Below are positions 8,456-17,531 of a stretch of 64,000 bases of DNA, piece by piece; within the stretch, counting starts at the first letter, position 1; each line of letters begins with the position of its first letter. The translations under genes and the position numbers were made by a program. Source of the stretch: Streptomyces sp. NBC_00353. GTDB lineage: Bacteria > Actinomycetota > Actinomycetes > Streptomycetales > Streptomycetaceae. Location of the stretch: positions 4,588,001 through 4,652,000 of the forward strand of contig NZ_CP107985.1 in NCBI RefSeq assembly GCF_036108815.1. The letters run 5' to 3'. The notes under the pieces were generated by a model that saw nothing but the letters and a program-made list of their open reading frames with translations, ran no database searches and had not been told where the DNA came from.

Positions 8456-9121
8456 TCACTGCTCGGCGAGGGCCCGCAACCTGCTCAGCGCACGGTGCTG
8501 GGCGACCCGGACGGCACCCGGCGACATGCCCAGCATCTGCCCGGTCTCCTCGGCGGTCAGACCGACGGCGACCCGCAGAACCAGCAGCTCGCGCTGGTTC
8601 TCCGGGAGGTTGGCAAGGAGCTTCTTGGCCCAGGCGGCATCGCTGCTGAGCAGCGCACGCTCCTCGGGCCCGAGCGAATCGTCCGGCCGCTCCGGCATCT
8701 CGTCGGAGGGCACGGCGGTCGATCCCGGGTGCCGCATGGCGGCGCGCTGGAGATCGGCGACCTTGTGGCCGGCGATGGCGAAGACAAAGGCTTCGAAGGG
8801 TCTGCCGGTGTCCTTGTAGCGCGGCAACGCCATCAGCACCGCGACACAGACCTCCTGCGCCAGGTCCTCCACGAAGTGGCGAGCATCACCGGGCAGCCGG
8901 TTCAGCCGGGACCTGCAGTAGCGCAGCGCGAGGGGATGGACATGGGCCAGCAGATCATGGGTGGCCTGCGCGTCGCCGTCGACGGCACGGTGCACCAGAG
9001 CACCGATCACCGTCGTCTCGTCGTCGCGCATCGGACCATGGTGCCTCGGTGCCGCTTCATCCGTGGCACCGCGTCCGTAGTTGTGCACCGAAGCGTTATG
9101 AGCGGGTGCGCCGGAAGTCAT
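8456..9121 (-). CDS. shbA: ECF-like sigma factor, ShbA type
   Basis: 221 residues. Sigma region 2 (VEDLAQEVCVAVLMALPRY) and region 4 (LTAEETGQMLGMSPGAVRV) are clear; no anti-sigma gene is adjacent. In Streptomyces the sigma factor at this position, between bldM and guaB, is ShbA, reported in S. griseus to drive transcription of hrdB, the principal sigma gene; assignment here rests on synteny and sequence. The ATG at 9121 is preceded by GGGGAGG; a GTG at 9172 and an ATG at 9031 (MRDDETT) are alternatives. Confidence 0.85.
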   Translation of the reverse strand: MTSGAPAHNASVHNYGRGATDEAAPRHHGPMRDDETTVIGALVHRAVDGDAQATHDLLAHVHPLALRYCRSRLNRLPGDARHFVEDLAQEVCVAVLMALPRYKDTGRPFEAFVFAIAGHKVADLQRAAMRHPGSTAVPSDEMPERPDDSLGPEERALLSSDAAWAKKLLANLPENQRELLVLRVAVGLTAEETGQMLGMSPGAVRVAQHRALSRLRALAEQ

Positions 9122-9254
9122 GTCCTGCGCCCTCCCCTTCCGCTCGACCGAATCGTTCCCGAGGAACTCCACATCTCAAGGATGCGGCATCGGCCGGGAA
9201 GCGTCACATACTGCGGGGCACCGGCTCCCGATCTGCCGCCCGGCGCCCCCGTCG

Positions 9255-9280
9255 CCCCGCCCGCCGGAGGGCGGACGGGG
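9255..9280 (-). terminator. bldM terminator
   Basis: An 11-bp stem with one mismatch (9255-9265 and 9270-9280) and a GGAG loop lies between the bldM stop and the start of shbA. It probably ends most bldM transcripts. Confidence 0.65.
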
Positions 9281-9307
9281 ACACCCCCTACCGGCCATCG
9301 CCGGTCA

Positions 9308-9919
9308 TCAGCGCACCAGGCCCCAGCGGAAGCCGAGCGCCACGGCGTGCGCCCGGTCCGAGGCGCCGAGCTTCTTGAAAAGCCGCCGGGCGTGCGTCTT
9401 CACCGTGTCCTCGGAGAGGAAGAGCTCGCGCCCGATCTCCGCGTTGGAACGGCCGTGGCTCATCCCTTCGAGCACCTGGATCTCACGTGCGGTGAGCGTC
9501 GGCGCCGCACCCATCTCGGCCGACCGCAGCCGACGTGGGGCAAGCCGCCACGTCGGATCGGCCAGTGCCTGGGTGACGGTCGCCCGCAGCTCCGCGCGGG
9601 AGGCGTCCTTGTGCAGATATCCGCGGGCACCGGCGGCGACCGCTAGCGCGACACCGTCCAGGTCCTCGGCGACGGTCAGCATGATGATCCGCGCCCCGGG
9701 GTCGGCGGAGAGCAGCCGCCGGACCGTCTCCACACCTCCCAGACCGGGCATGCGTACGTCCATCAGAATGAGATCCGAACGGTCGGCACCCCAGCGGCGG
9801 AGAACTTCCTCACCGTTGGCCGCCGTCGTCACACGCTCGACGCCGGGCACGGTCGCGACCGCGCGACGGAGCGCCTCTCGGGCAAGCGGGGAGTCGTCGC
9901 AGACGAGGACGGATGTCAT
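9308..9919 (-). CDS. bldM: BldM, developmental response regulator
   Basis: 203 residues, the expected length. N-terminal receiver domain with Asp8/Asp9, phospho-acceptor-position Asp54 (LMDVRMPG) and the HKDAS lysine; C-terminal LuxR/NarL-type helix-turn-helix (LTAREIQVLEGMSHGRSNAEI). An orphan regulator with no partner kinase nearby. In Streptomyces BldM as a homodimer activates genes for aerial growth and, with WhiI as a heterodimer, genes for sporulation; it is under sigma-BldN control. A matching promoter is visible upstream (10044-10071). Divergent from whiD. Confidence 0.96.
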   Translation of the reverse strand: MTSVLVCDDSPLAREALRRAVATVPGVERVTTAANGEEVLRRWGADRSDLILMDVRMPGLGGVETVRRLLSADPGARIIMLTVAEDLDGVALAVAAGARGYLHKDASRAELRATVTQALADPTWRLAPRRLRSAEMGAAPTLTAREIQVLEGMSHGRSNAEIGRELFLSEDTVKTHARRLFKKLGASDRAHAVALGFRWGLVR

Positions 9920-10043
9920 GACCGTCCTCCGCAGCTGATGCGCGTCACCTTGAGCCTCCAGGCTGAATACAAGTCGTCACCTGTGCGGTTGACACTCTCG
10001 GACATCTGCCCGATCGCTTTTTCCGTCAACCGCCTCCGCCCTC

Positions 10044-10071
10044 TCAACGATGGTCACTCGAAAGAGTTACG
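10044..10071 (-). promoter_or_regulatory. Sigma-BldN-type promoter of bldM
   Basis: Read on the minus strand: -35 CGTAAC (10071-10066), a 16-base spacer, -10 CGTTGA (10049-10044). This is an exact match to the sigma-BldN consensus known from the bldM P1 and chaplin/rodlin promoters. It implies a leader of roughly 115-120 bases before the bldM ATG. Confidence 0.9.
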
Positions 10072-10236
10072 GGTCCGACGACCAGGTTCGGCACTCTACG
10101 TGAGGAGTCGCACACGGAGGAGAACGGCGCGGATTGTCCAGTCGTCAATCGAAGCTTCACCTGAAGGTATGCCCCATTTAGCGGGTTTTCTTCCCTTTTG
10201 CTGGTGTCTGTGGATAGATTCGCAATCAGTCATATT

Positions 10237-10261
10237 TACATCTACTTACACCGTAGATGTA
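10237..10261. promoter_or_regulatory. 9-bp inverted repeat upstream of whiD
   Basis: TACATCTAC and GTAGATGTA arms (10237-10245 and 10253-10261) separated by 7 bases, about 70 bases before the whiD start in an AT-rich stretch. The size suits a dimeric regulator operator; the factor is not identified. Confidence 0.55.
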
Positions 10262-10332
10262 CGGTCATGAGCACGGTCACCGACGAACGACTACCGCGTA
10301 GCCGACTCAGCATGGTTTCGAGGGGACAAGCA

Positions 10333-10671
10333 ATGGCAGATTTCTCCCGCCTTCCCGGACCCAACGCCGATCTGTGGGACTGGCAGCTGCTGGCGGCCTG
10401 CCGTGGGGTCGACAGCTCACTGTTCTTCCACCCGGAGGGTGAGCGCGGAGCGGCCCGGAGCGCCCGCGAGAACTCGGCGAAAGAGGTATGTATGCGATGC
10501 CCGGTACGCGCCGAGTGCGCAGCGCACGCCCTGGCCGTGCGTGAGCCCTACGGAGTGTGGGGCGGACTGACCGAGGACGAGCGCGAAGAGCTCATGGGAC
10601 GGGCCCGCAACCGACTGATCGCGACAGCAGGGGCTCCATCGGGGTTGTCCGCCCCTTCAGGGCACGGCTGA
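10333..10671 (+). CDS. whiD: WhiD, WhiB-like iron-sulphur regulator
   Basis: 112 residues, the known size. The four cluster ligands are Cys23, Cys53, Cys56 and Cys62 (CxxC then CxxxxxC), followed by the turn motif GVWGG and a basic C-terminal region. WhiD binds a nitric-oxide-sensitive [4Fe-4S] cluster and is needed for late sporulation and spore septation; Wbl proteins act by contacting the principal sigma factor. The ATG at 10333 (MADFSRLPGP) follows a GAGGGGACA ribosome-binding site. Divergent from bldM. Confidence 0.96.
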   Translation: MADFSRLPGPNADLWDWQLLAACRGVDSSLFFHPEGERGAARSARENSAKEVCMRCPVRAECAAHALAVREPYGVWGGLTEDEREELMGRARNRLIATAGAPSGLSAPSGHG

Positions 10672-10715
10672 CCCTCGAACCGCGCAGAACAACCGAAGAA
10701 ACGTTCCTGCACTCC

Positions 10716-11606
10716 CTAGCGGGCGGCCGCCAGGGAAAGCTGGTCCAGCGTGGCCGCCACGGCCGGGACCTGCGCCAGGTCCGGGAGCGTCAGCGCGACG
10801 ATCTCACGCTCGACCGCCGGCTCCACCGTCACGGTGCGGGCCCCTTTGGGACGTACCGACTCGATCGCCAGCTCCGGCAGCACGGCCACCCCCAGACCGG
10901 CGCCGACCAGGCCGATCACCGCCGGGTAGTCGTCGGTGGCGAAGTCGATCCGGGGGGTGAAACCGGACTCCTCGCAGACCTCCACCAGTTGCCGGCGGCA
11001 GCGGGGGCAGCCCGCGATCCAGGACTCGTCGGCCAGTTCACCGATCCCCACCGCATCCGCGTCGGCCAGCCGGTGCCCGTCGGGGACGAGGCCGATCAGC
11101 CGGTCGGTGAGCAGCGGACGTACGACCAGGTCGTCCCATTCGGCGCCCGAGGTGCCGTAGCGGAACGCCAGCGCGATGTCGCAGTCCCCCTCCCGGAGCA
11201 TCTCCACCGAGCGCGGCGGCTCGGCCTCGACCAGGGAGACCCTCGTACCGGGGTGGGCCGCACGCAGGGCGGCGAGGGCGCCGGGAACCAGGGTGGAGCT
11301 GCCGCTGGGGAACGAGACGAGCCGGACCCGGCCGGCCCGCAGCCCGGCGATCGCGGCGACCTCCTCCTCGGCGGCGGTCAGCCCGGCGAGGATGCCGGAG
11401 GCATGACGCACAAGCGCCTCACCCGCCTGCGTGAGCCGCATCTCGCGACCTGTGCGGATGAGCAGCGGGGTGCCCGCGGAGGACTCCAGGGCCTTCATCT
11501 GCTGGCTGACCGCGGGCTGGGTGCAGCCCAGTTCACGCGCGGCGGCGGAGAACGAACCGGTGGCGGCCACGGCGCGCAGGACACGGAGATGACGGGCTTC
11601 GATCAC
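10716..11606 (-). CDS. LysR-family transcriptional regulator
   Basis: 296 residues. N-terminal winged helix-turn-helix (GSFSAAARELGCTQPAVSQQ, about 17-36) and a C-terminal periplasmic-binding-protein-like effector domain of normal length. The effector domain contains a CPRC pair that may be redox- or metal-sensitive, though this is not established. Divergent from the MOSC gene at 11688 with 81 bases between, the classic layout for LysR control of its neighbour. Ligand unknown. Confidence 0.9.
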   Translation of the reverse strand: MIEARHLRVLRAVAATGSFSAAARELGCTQPAVSQQMKALESSAGTPLLIRTGREMRLTQAGEALVRHASGILAGLTAAEEEVAAIAGLRAGRVRLVSFPSGSSTLVPGALAALRAAHPGTRVSLVEAEPPRSVEMLREGDCDIALAFRYGTSGAEWDDLVVRPLLTDRLIGLVPDGHRLADADAVGIGELADESWIAGCPRCRRQLVEVCEESGFTPRIDFATDDYPAVIGLVGAGLGVAVLPELAIESVRPKGARTVTVEPAVEREIVALTLPDLAQVPAVAATLDQLSLAAAR

Positions 11607-11687
11607 CTTTCAACCATAAGGCCCTCTTGGGGCGGGCACCAGTAACCGACCTGTGACTTTGAGACCGGGTGGTTACCGTTGGCCCCT

Positions 11688-12371
11688 ATGAAGCCGATGA
11701 AGTTGCTGACTGTGAATGTGGGACGGCCCAAGGCGGTCGACTACACCGACGCTCCCGATGGCGTCACCGGGATCGACAAGCGGCCGGCCGACGGCCCGGT
11801 ACGGGTCACCGATCCCGGCCCCAGGGGCACCGGTGGCAGCGGGGTGGCCGGGGACGCGGTCTGTGACCGGCGCCATCACGGCGGCACCGACCAGGCCGTG
11901 TACGCCTTCGCCCGCGAGGACCTCGACGCCTGGGAGAGCGCGCTCGGCCGCACCCTGGCGAACGGCGCGTTCGGCGAGAACCTGACGATCTCCGGACTGG
12001 ACGTGAGCGGCGCGAAGATCGGCGAGCGCTGGCGGATCGGCCCCGAGCTGGTGCTGGAGGTGACCTCCGGCCGGATTCCGTGCCGAACGTTCGCCGGTCA
12101 CCTCGACGAGAGCCGCTGGGTCAAGCGGTTCACGGAGGCAGCCGCTCCGGGCGCCTACCTGCGAGTGGTCGAGCCGGGCGAGATCCGTGCCGGGGACCCG
12201 GTCGAGATCGTGCACCGGCCGGACCATGACGTCACCGTGCAGCTGGAGTTCCTGGCCGCGACGACGCGCCGGGAGCTGCTGCCGGAGCTGCTCCCGGCCC
12301 GGGACGCACTCCATCCCCGGACGCTGCGCTCCGCCCTGAAGTACGTGGAGTCGAGGACCGCAGGCGAGTGA
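11688..12371 (+). CDS. MOSC domain protein (YiiM-like)
   Basis: 227 residues. MOSC domains bind sulphur or molybdenum cofactor; this resembles the YiiM branch that reduces N-hydroxylated compounds. Signature segments are RRHHGGTDQAVYAFAREDLDAW and GAFGENLTISGLDV, and the family Cys appears in GRIPCRTFAGH. The ATG at 11688 has no ribosome-binding site; a -10-like TTACCGT lies about 10 bases upstream, consistent with a leaderless message. An in-frame TTG at 11679 and an ATG at 11697 are alternatives. Likely target of the divergent LysR regulator. Confidence 0.85.
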   Translation: MKPMKLLTVNVGRPKAVDYTDAPDGVTGIDKRPADGPVRVTDPGPRGTGGSGVAGDAVCDRRHHGGTDQAVYAFAREDLDAWESALGRTLANGAFGENLTISGLDVSGAKIGERWRIGPELVLEVTSGRIPCRTFAGHLDESRWVKRFTEAAAPGAYLRVVEPGEIRAGDPVEIVHRPDHDVTVQLEFLAATTRRELLPELLPARDALHPRTLRSALKYVESRTAGE

Positions 12372-12405
12372 CCCCCGCGGCGGGCGTGGCACTAACGTGC
12401 CGCGT

Positions 12406-13179
12406 ATGACGACTGCACTGATTACGGGCGCGACCGCGGGGATCGGGGCCGCCTTCGCACGGCGGCTCGCGGCCGAAGGGCACAACCTGGTGCTGGTGGC
12501 GCGCAACACCGAGCGGCTCCGGGAGCAGGCAACCGAACTGCACGACCTGCATGGCATCGAGGCCGAGGTGCTGACCGCCGATCTGTCCGAGGACGACGGG
12601 ATCGCCTCGGTCGAGGCGCGATTGACGGACCGTCGGCAATCCGTCGATCTACTGATCAACAACGCCGGATTCGGCAACAAGGGCCGCTATCTGGAAGTGT
12701 CGATGGCCGATGAGCTGAAGATGCTGAAGGTGCACTGCGAGGCGGTGCTGCGGCTGACCTCGGCGGCCGCGGCCGGAATGAAGGAGCGCGGGCGGGGCGG
12801 GGTCGTCAATGTGGCCTCGGTCGCGGCGTTCGTACCGCGCGGGACGTACGGCGCGTCCAAGGCCTGGGTCGTGCAGTTCACCCAGGGCGCGGCGAAGGAT
12901 CTGGCCGGGTCGGGGGTGCGGCTGATGGCGCTCTGCCCCGGCTTCGTACGGACCGAGTTCCATGAGCGGGCCGGGATGGGGACCGGCAACATCCCGGGCT
13001 GGATGTGGCTCGACGCGGACAAGCTGGTGGCGACGGCGCTGGCGGATCTGGCGCGCGGCAAGTCCCTCTCGATCCCGGACGCGCGGTACAAGACGCTGAT
13101 GGGGCTGGTGAAGGTGGCGCCGCGCGGCCTGCTCGGAGGGGTCACCTCCAAGACCGGCCGCAAGTACGGGCCGCAGTGA
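12406..13179 (+). CDS. Short-chain dehydrogenase/reductase
   Basis: 257 residues, classical SDR. Cofactor motif TGATAGIG (7-14), NNAG (85-88), catalytic Ser138, Tyr148 and Lys152 (YGASK). The lack of an acidic residue at the end of strand 2 (LVARNTERL) suggests NADP preference. Substrate unknown. The ATG at 12406 is 34 bases after the MOSC stop, with a -10-like TAACGT nearby and no ribosome-binding site; a GTG at 12397 is the alternative start. Confidence 0.88.
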   Translation: MTTALITGATAGIGAAFARRLAAEGHNLVLVARNTERLREQATELHDLHGIEAEVLTADLSEDDGIASVEARLTDRRQSVDLLINNAGFGNKGRYLEVSMADELKMLKVHCEAVLRLTSAAAAGMKERGRGGVVNVASVAAFVPRGTYGASKAWVVQFTQGAAKDLAGSGVRLMALCPGFVRTEFHERAGMGTGNIPGWMWLDADKLVATALADLARGKSLSIPDARYKTLMGLVKVAPRGLLGGVTSKTGRKYGPQ

Positions 13180-13665
13180 GCGGGTTCTTGTCGGATGCCG
13201 CGGCCCGCGCGGGCGCGGATGTCAGCGGCGGGCTTCGGCTTGTTGCCGAACCGGTCCTCGCCGCCGTTGTTCTCGATGACGGGGCCGGCGGCGAGGGCGG
13301 GCGAGTCCGGGCCGCGCCGGAGGTCGCGGCGCGGCTCCGGGTCCTCAGTGATACGCCGGGGCGCGCAGCACCACGCCGGATGTGACGAATCTTCACCTTC
13401 CGTCCGGGATGCCGCCGTTGCACGGCCTGCCGAATGCGCTGTCGTCTCCGCATGTCGCACCGTCGCCCAGTGCCGGGTGGCACCGGACGACGGGCCGGGC
13501 GCCGGACGGGATGGCGCGGTTCGCGGCCGGTCCGCCCTTCGCGAAACCGGTGCCCGCCGAGAGGCCTGAATCACTCGGTCCGACCGCTCCACCCGAACCG
13601 TCATGAACCCCGTATCTCAATAAAATGGAACCATCCCATCCAGGCTCGTGAGACCGGGAGACACC
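13180..13665. other. 486-base stretch without a convincing gene
   Basis: Several overlapping open frames exist on both strands but none has a ribosome-binding site, a recognisable domain or consistent codon bias. It may hold decayed coding sequence. Near its right end, CAATAAAATGG contains a -10-like TAAAAT (13621-13626) that could serve the next gene. Confidence 0.5.
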
Positions 13666-14361
13666 ATGAGATTCGTACAAGTAATCGACTGCAAGACGGA
13701 GCGGTTCGATGACATGGACCGCCTCATGGACGAGTGGGTCGAACAGACCAAGGGTTCCCGGACCGCCACTCACAGCCTGATCGGCAAGGACCGCTCCAAC
13801 GGCGCCCACTACGTGGAGATCGTCGAATTTCCCTCGTACGAGGACGCGGTGGCGAACTCCAAGCTTCCGGAGACCGACCGGATCTTCCAGGAAATCGTGG
13901 CGCTCTGCGACGAGACGCCCACCTTCATCGATCTCGACGTGGTCCGCGACGAACAGTTGAACCAGACACTGTCCCGCAGGTTCTTCCACGAGATCGCCGT
14001 CGGCGGCAATCTGGACGCCATCGACGAGGTGTTCGCGCCCGACTACGCCGACCACGACATCGCGAAGGAAGAGGAGACCGTGATCGGGTCCGGCAGCCTC
14101 CGGGACGATCTCATCGGATGGCGGGCCGCCTTCGACTTCTCCTTCGACCTGGACCGGCAGATCTGCGAGGGCAACGACGTCGTGACGCTGTGGACCTGGA
14201 CCGGCACCCACAAGGGCGACTTCATGGGCATCCCGCCGACGGGCAGGCAGTGCATCATGACCGGCACCACGATCTTCCGGTTCAAGAACGGCAGGATCCA
14301 GGAGGGCTGGTGGCACGAGGACGTCATGGGCCTGATGCGCCAGCTCGGCGCGGTCGACTGA
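13666..14361 (+). CDS. SnoaL-like ester cyclase fused to an ABM-like domain
   Basis: 231 residues in two parts. Residues 1-95 resemble the small ferredoxin-like dimeric alpha/beta barrel (ABM-type: FVQVIDCKTERFDDMDRLMDEW). Residues 105-231 are a SnoaL/NTF2-like domain with the typical FFHEIAVGGNLDAIDEVFAPDY opening and GIPPTGRQ and FRFKNGRIQEGWW segments. SnoaL proteins include polyketide ring cyclases, but this one has no polyketide genes around it and its substrate is unknown. The ATG at 13666 follows GGGAG. It is monocistronic, ended by the hairpin at 14399. Confidence 0.82.
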   Translation: MRFVQVIDCKTERFDDMDRLMDEWVEQTKGSRTATHSLIGKDRSNGAHYVEIVEFPSYEDAVANSKLPETDRIFQEIVALCDETPTFIDLDVVRDEQLNQTLSRRFFHEIAVGGNLDAIDEVFAPDYADHDIAKEEETVIGSGSLRDDLIGWRAAFDFSFDLDRQICEGNDVVTLWTWTGTHKGDFMGIPPTGRQCIMTGTTIFRFKNGRIQEGWWHEDVMGLMRQLGAVD

Positions 14362-14398
14362 ACCCCGCCCGACCGAGCACCGAGGAACGAAGAAGACC

Positions 14399-14445
14399 GA
14401 AGGCCCCCTGTTCCCGCCGCTGAGCGGCGGGAACAAGGGGCCTTC
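14399..14445. terminator. Bidirectional terminator
   Basis: A stem of about 22 bp with one mismatch (14399-14420 and 14424-14445) and a TGA loop sits between the SnoaL-like gene and the converging groEL gene. Confidence 0.85.
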
Positions 14446-14473
14446 TACGGCTGTGCGCCGGTGCGGCTACGCG

Positions 14474-16099
<1,626 letters not shown>

Positions 16100-16198
16100 G
16101 GGAGCTGAGCTGTCCTCTCAAACGAACTGCGCCCCCGACCGCCGGCTAGGTATTTCGCAGGGGGCCAGGGGCGCAGAACAGAAGCAAACGTGAGTGAA

Positions 16199-16507
16199 TT
16201 ACTTCTCGACGATCGCGAGCACGTCGCGAGCCGAGAGGACGAGGTACTCCTCGCCGTTGTACTTCACCTCGGTGCCGCCGTACTTGCTGTAGAGCACGAT
16301 GTCACCGGTGTTGACGTCGAGCGGAAGACGCTCGCCGTTCTCGAAGCGACCCGGGCCCACGGCCAGGACGACGCCCTCCTGGGGCTTCTCCTTGGCGGTG
16401 TCCGGGATGACCAGGCCAGAGGCCGTGGTCTGCTCGGCGTCGAGCGGCTGGACCACAATGCGGTCCTCAAGCGGCTTGATGGCAACCTTGGAGCTGGTGG
16501 TCGTCAC
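16199..16507 (-). CDS. groES: Co-chaperonin GroES
   Basis: 102 residues. The heptameric lid of the GroEL chamber, with mobile-loop sequence EQTTASGLVIPDTAKEKPQE. The GTG at 16507 (VTTTSSKVAIKPLED) with GGGGGAGG upstream gives the standard length; a longer frame starting at 16834 would translate the promoter and CIRCE region. First gene of the heat-shock operon groES-groEL1. Confidence 0.96.
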   Translation of the reverse strand: MTTTSSKVAIKPLEDRIVVQPLDAEQTTASGLVIPDTAKEKPQEGVVLAVGPGRFENGERLPLDVNTGDIVLYSKYGGTEVKYNGEEYLVLSARDVLAIVEK

Positions 16508-16621
16508 GATCCGGCCTCCCCCTTCGGAGATCTCGGGGTTAACTGCGGGGTTAACTGTCTGGGGTGGCGACCAGGTGGATCCGTCGTCGCGGGTGCCGGA
16601 CCTGCCAGTCGCGCAGTACTG

Positions 16622-16648
16622 CTGGCACTCTCCAGTGGGGAGTGCCAG
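16622..16648 (-). promoter_or_regulatory. CIRCE operator, promoter-proximal copy
   Basis: CTGGCACTC, 9-base spacer, GAGTGCCAG: a perfect inverted repeat with CIRCE spacing, about 115 bases before the groES start. Expected binding site of the heat-shock repressor HrcA. Confidence 0.9.
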
Positions 16649-16668
16649 AGCCGAGACTATGACCGCGA

Positions 16669-16695
16669 TTAGCACTCGGTCAAGCGGAGTGCCAA
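16669..16695 (-). promoter_or_regulatory. CIRCE operator overlapping the groES promoter
   Basis: TTGGCACTC, 9 bases, GAGTGCTAA on the minus strand. The spacer and its edge contain TTGACC, a likely -35 hexamer, with a -10-like TAGTCT 18 bases further on, so HrcA bound here would block RNA polymerase directly. Confidence 0.92.
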
Positions 16696-16818
16696 TTCGG
16701 TGCGGTCGTGGCGTGGCAGCCACGGGCAGGGTCCCCTGGCGCGCAACCCAGGAGCATGCGCCCCGGGCGAGGCTCGCGGGACGAAGTTCACGGGCCCGCG
16801 ACGTCCACGGGCACACGG

Positions 16819-17178
16819 CTACCGCCGGTCGCACCCGGCCCCGGGGTCCACGGCGCCGTACGATTCCGGCCGGTCCGGCTGCCGCTGCCTCTGCGGTGGC
16901 GACATCCGGGGGGCCGCGGACTCCCGCGGCCGGTCCCGCCGCCCGCAGGCGGTGACGACCCGCGACCCGGGCGCCCCGTGATCACCCCGCACGTCCACCT
17001 TCGGCCCCGACTCCGACGTCCGCCCCGCCGCCGGCGCCCGGTGCGGGCCGTGCACCTTCTGCGCAGCCTTCCGGCCCAGTCGTTCGATCGGGTCGACCGA
17101 CTGCGCACATCCGGCGGTGGCAGTCAGAAGAACGCCTGCCGCCAGTAGTCCGGCGAGCAGCCGGCGCGCCCGGCTCAT
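16819..17178 (-). pseudogene. Truncated lipoprotein gene, possible polysaccharide deacetylase remnant
   Basis: 119 codons. Residues 1-24 form a lipoprotein-like signal (RR, hydrophobic stretch, TAGC with Cys at 24), followed by QSVDPIERLGRKAAQKV, which resembles the mature start of Streptomyces lipoprotein polysaccharide deacetylases (from memory). After about residue 42 the sequence becomes Arg/Pro/Gly-rich with no domain and runs into the groES control region, so the catalytic part appears deleted. Its ATG overlaps the stop of the upstream small ORF (ATGA), implying coupled translation. It could instead be a real short lipoprotein. Confidence 0.5.
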
Positions 17179-17408
17179 ACGCAGTCCTCCGGCCGTGCCA
17201 CGGCGTAGCCCTTGTCCGTGTCGGTCTTCATGACCGCCGTGATCGTCTTCATGACCGCGCGGATCATGACGGCCAGACCGCCGCTGCCGTCCAAGTCCGG
17301 GGCGCCCCCGGAAGTGCGCGAGGGGCGCGGCCGGAACCGCATATCCCGGCCGCCCCGTCGCAGGTCACCCTGCCTGCGACAGATCGAGCCCGACCTCCGC
17401 CCCGTCAT
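17175..17408 (-). CDS. Small protein of unknown function (77 aa)
   Basis: Not recognised. 77 residues: a strongly basic, Arg-rich N-terminal half and a C-terminal half with a repeated VMK pattern (IRAVMKTITAVMKTDTDKGY) ending in Asp-Cys-Val. Support comes from a strong ribosome-binding site, AAAGGAAG, 7 bases before the ATG at 17408, and a four-base ATGA overlap with the following lipoprotein frame. Could be a genuine small gene or part of the same decayed locus. Confidence 0.45.
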   Translation of the reverse strand: MTGRRSGSICRRQGDLRRGGRDMRFRPRPSRTSGGAPDLDGSGGLAVMIRAVMKTITAVMKTDTDKGYAVARPEDCV

Positions 17409-17531
17409 GGCAAATTCTTCCTTTTGTCGTAAAACCGCATGAGCTCGGATAGTGGCAGCAGTCGAACGATCACTCGGCCCGACACCGCCGCCGACCCCCG
17501 AGCGGTCCCCCGGCTGGCTCACAATGGGCCG

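Larger units (their letters stand above)
9920..10332. promoter_or_regulatory. bldM-whiD divergent control region
   Basis: 413 bases with no gene between the two developmental regulators. The part near bldM holds the sigma-BldN-type promoter; the part near whiD (about 10150-10265) is AT-rich and holds a 9-bp inverted repeat. An in-frame extension of whiD back to 10198 gives non-conserved sequence and is not needed. Confidence 0.8.

Noticed and set aside
13180..13665. A gene on the - strand overlapping the short-chain dehydrogenase
   Set aside because: No start signal, and the frame owes its length to antisense of the dehydrogenase gene.
16508..16834. Longer GroES starting far upstream
   Set aside because: It would translate through both CIRCE boxes and the promoter; the GTG at 16507 gives the universal length.
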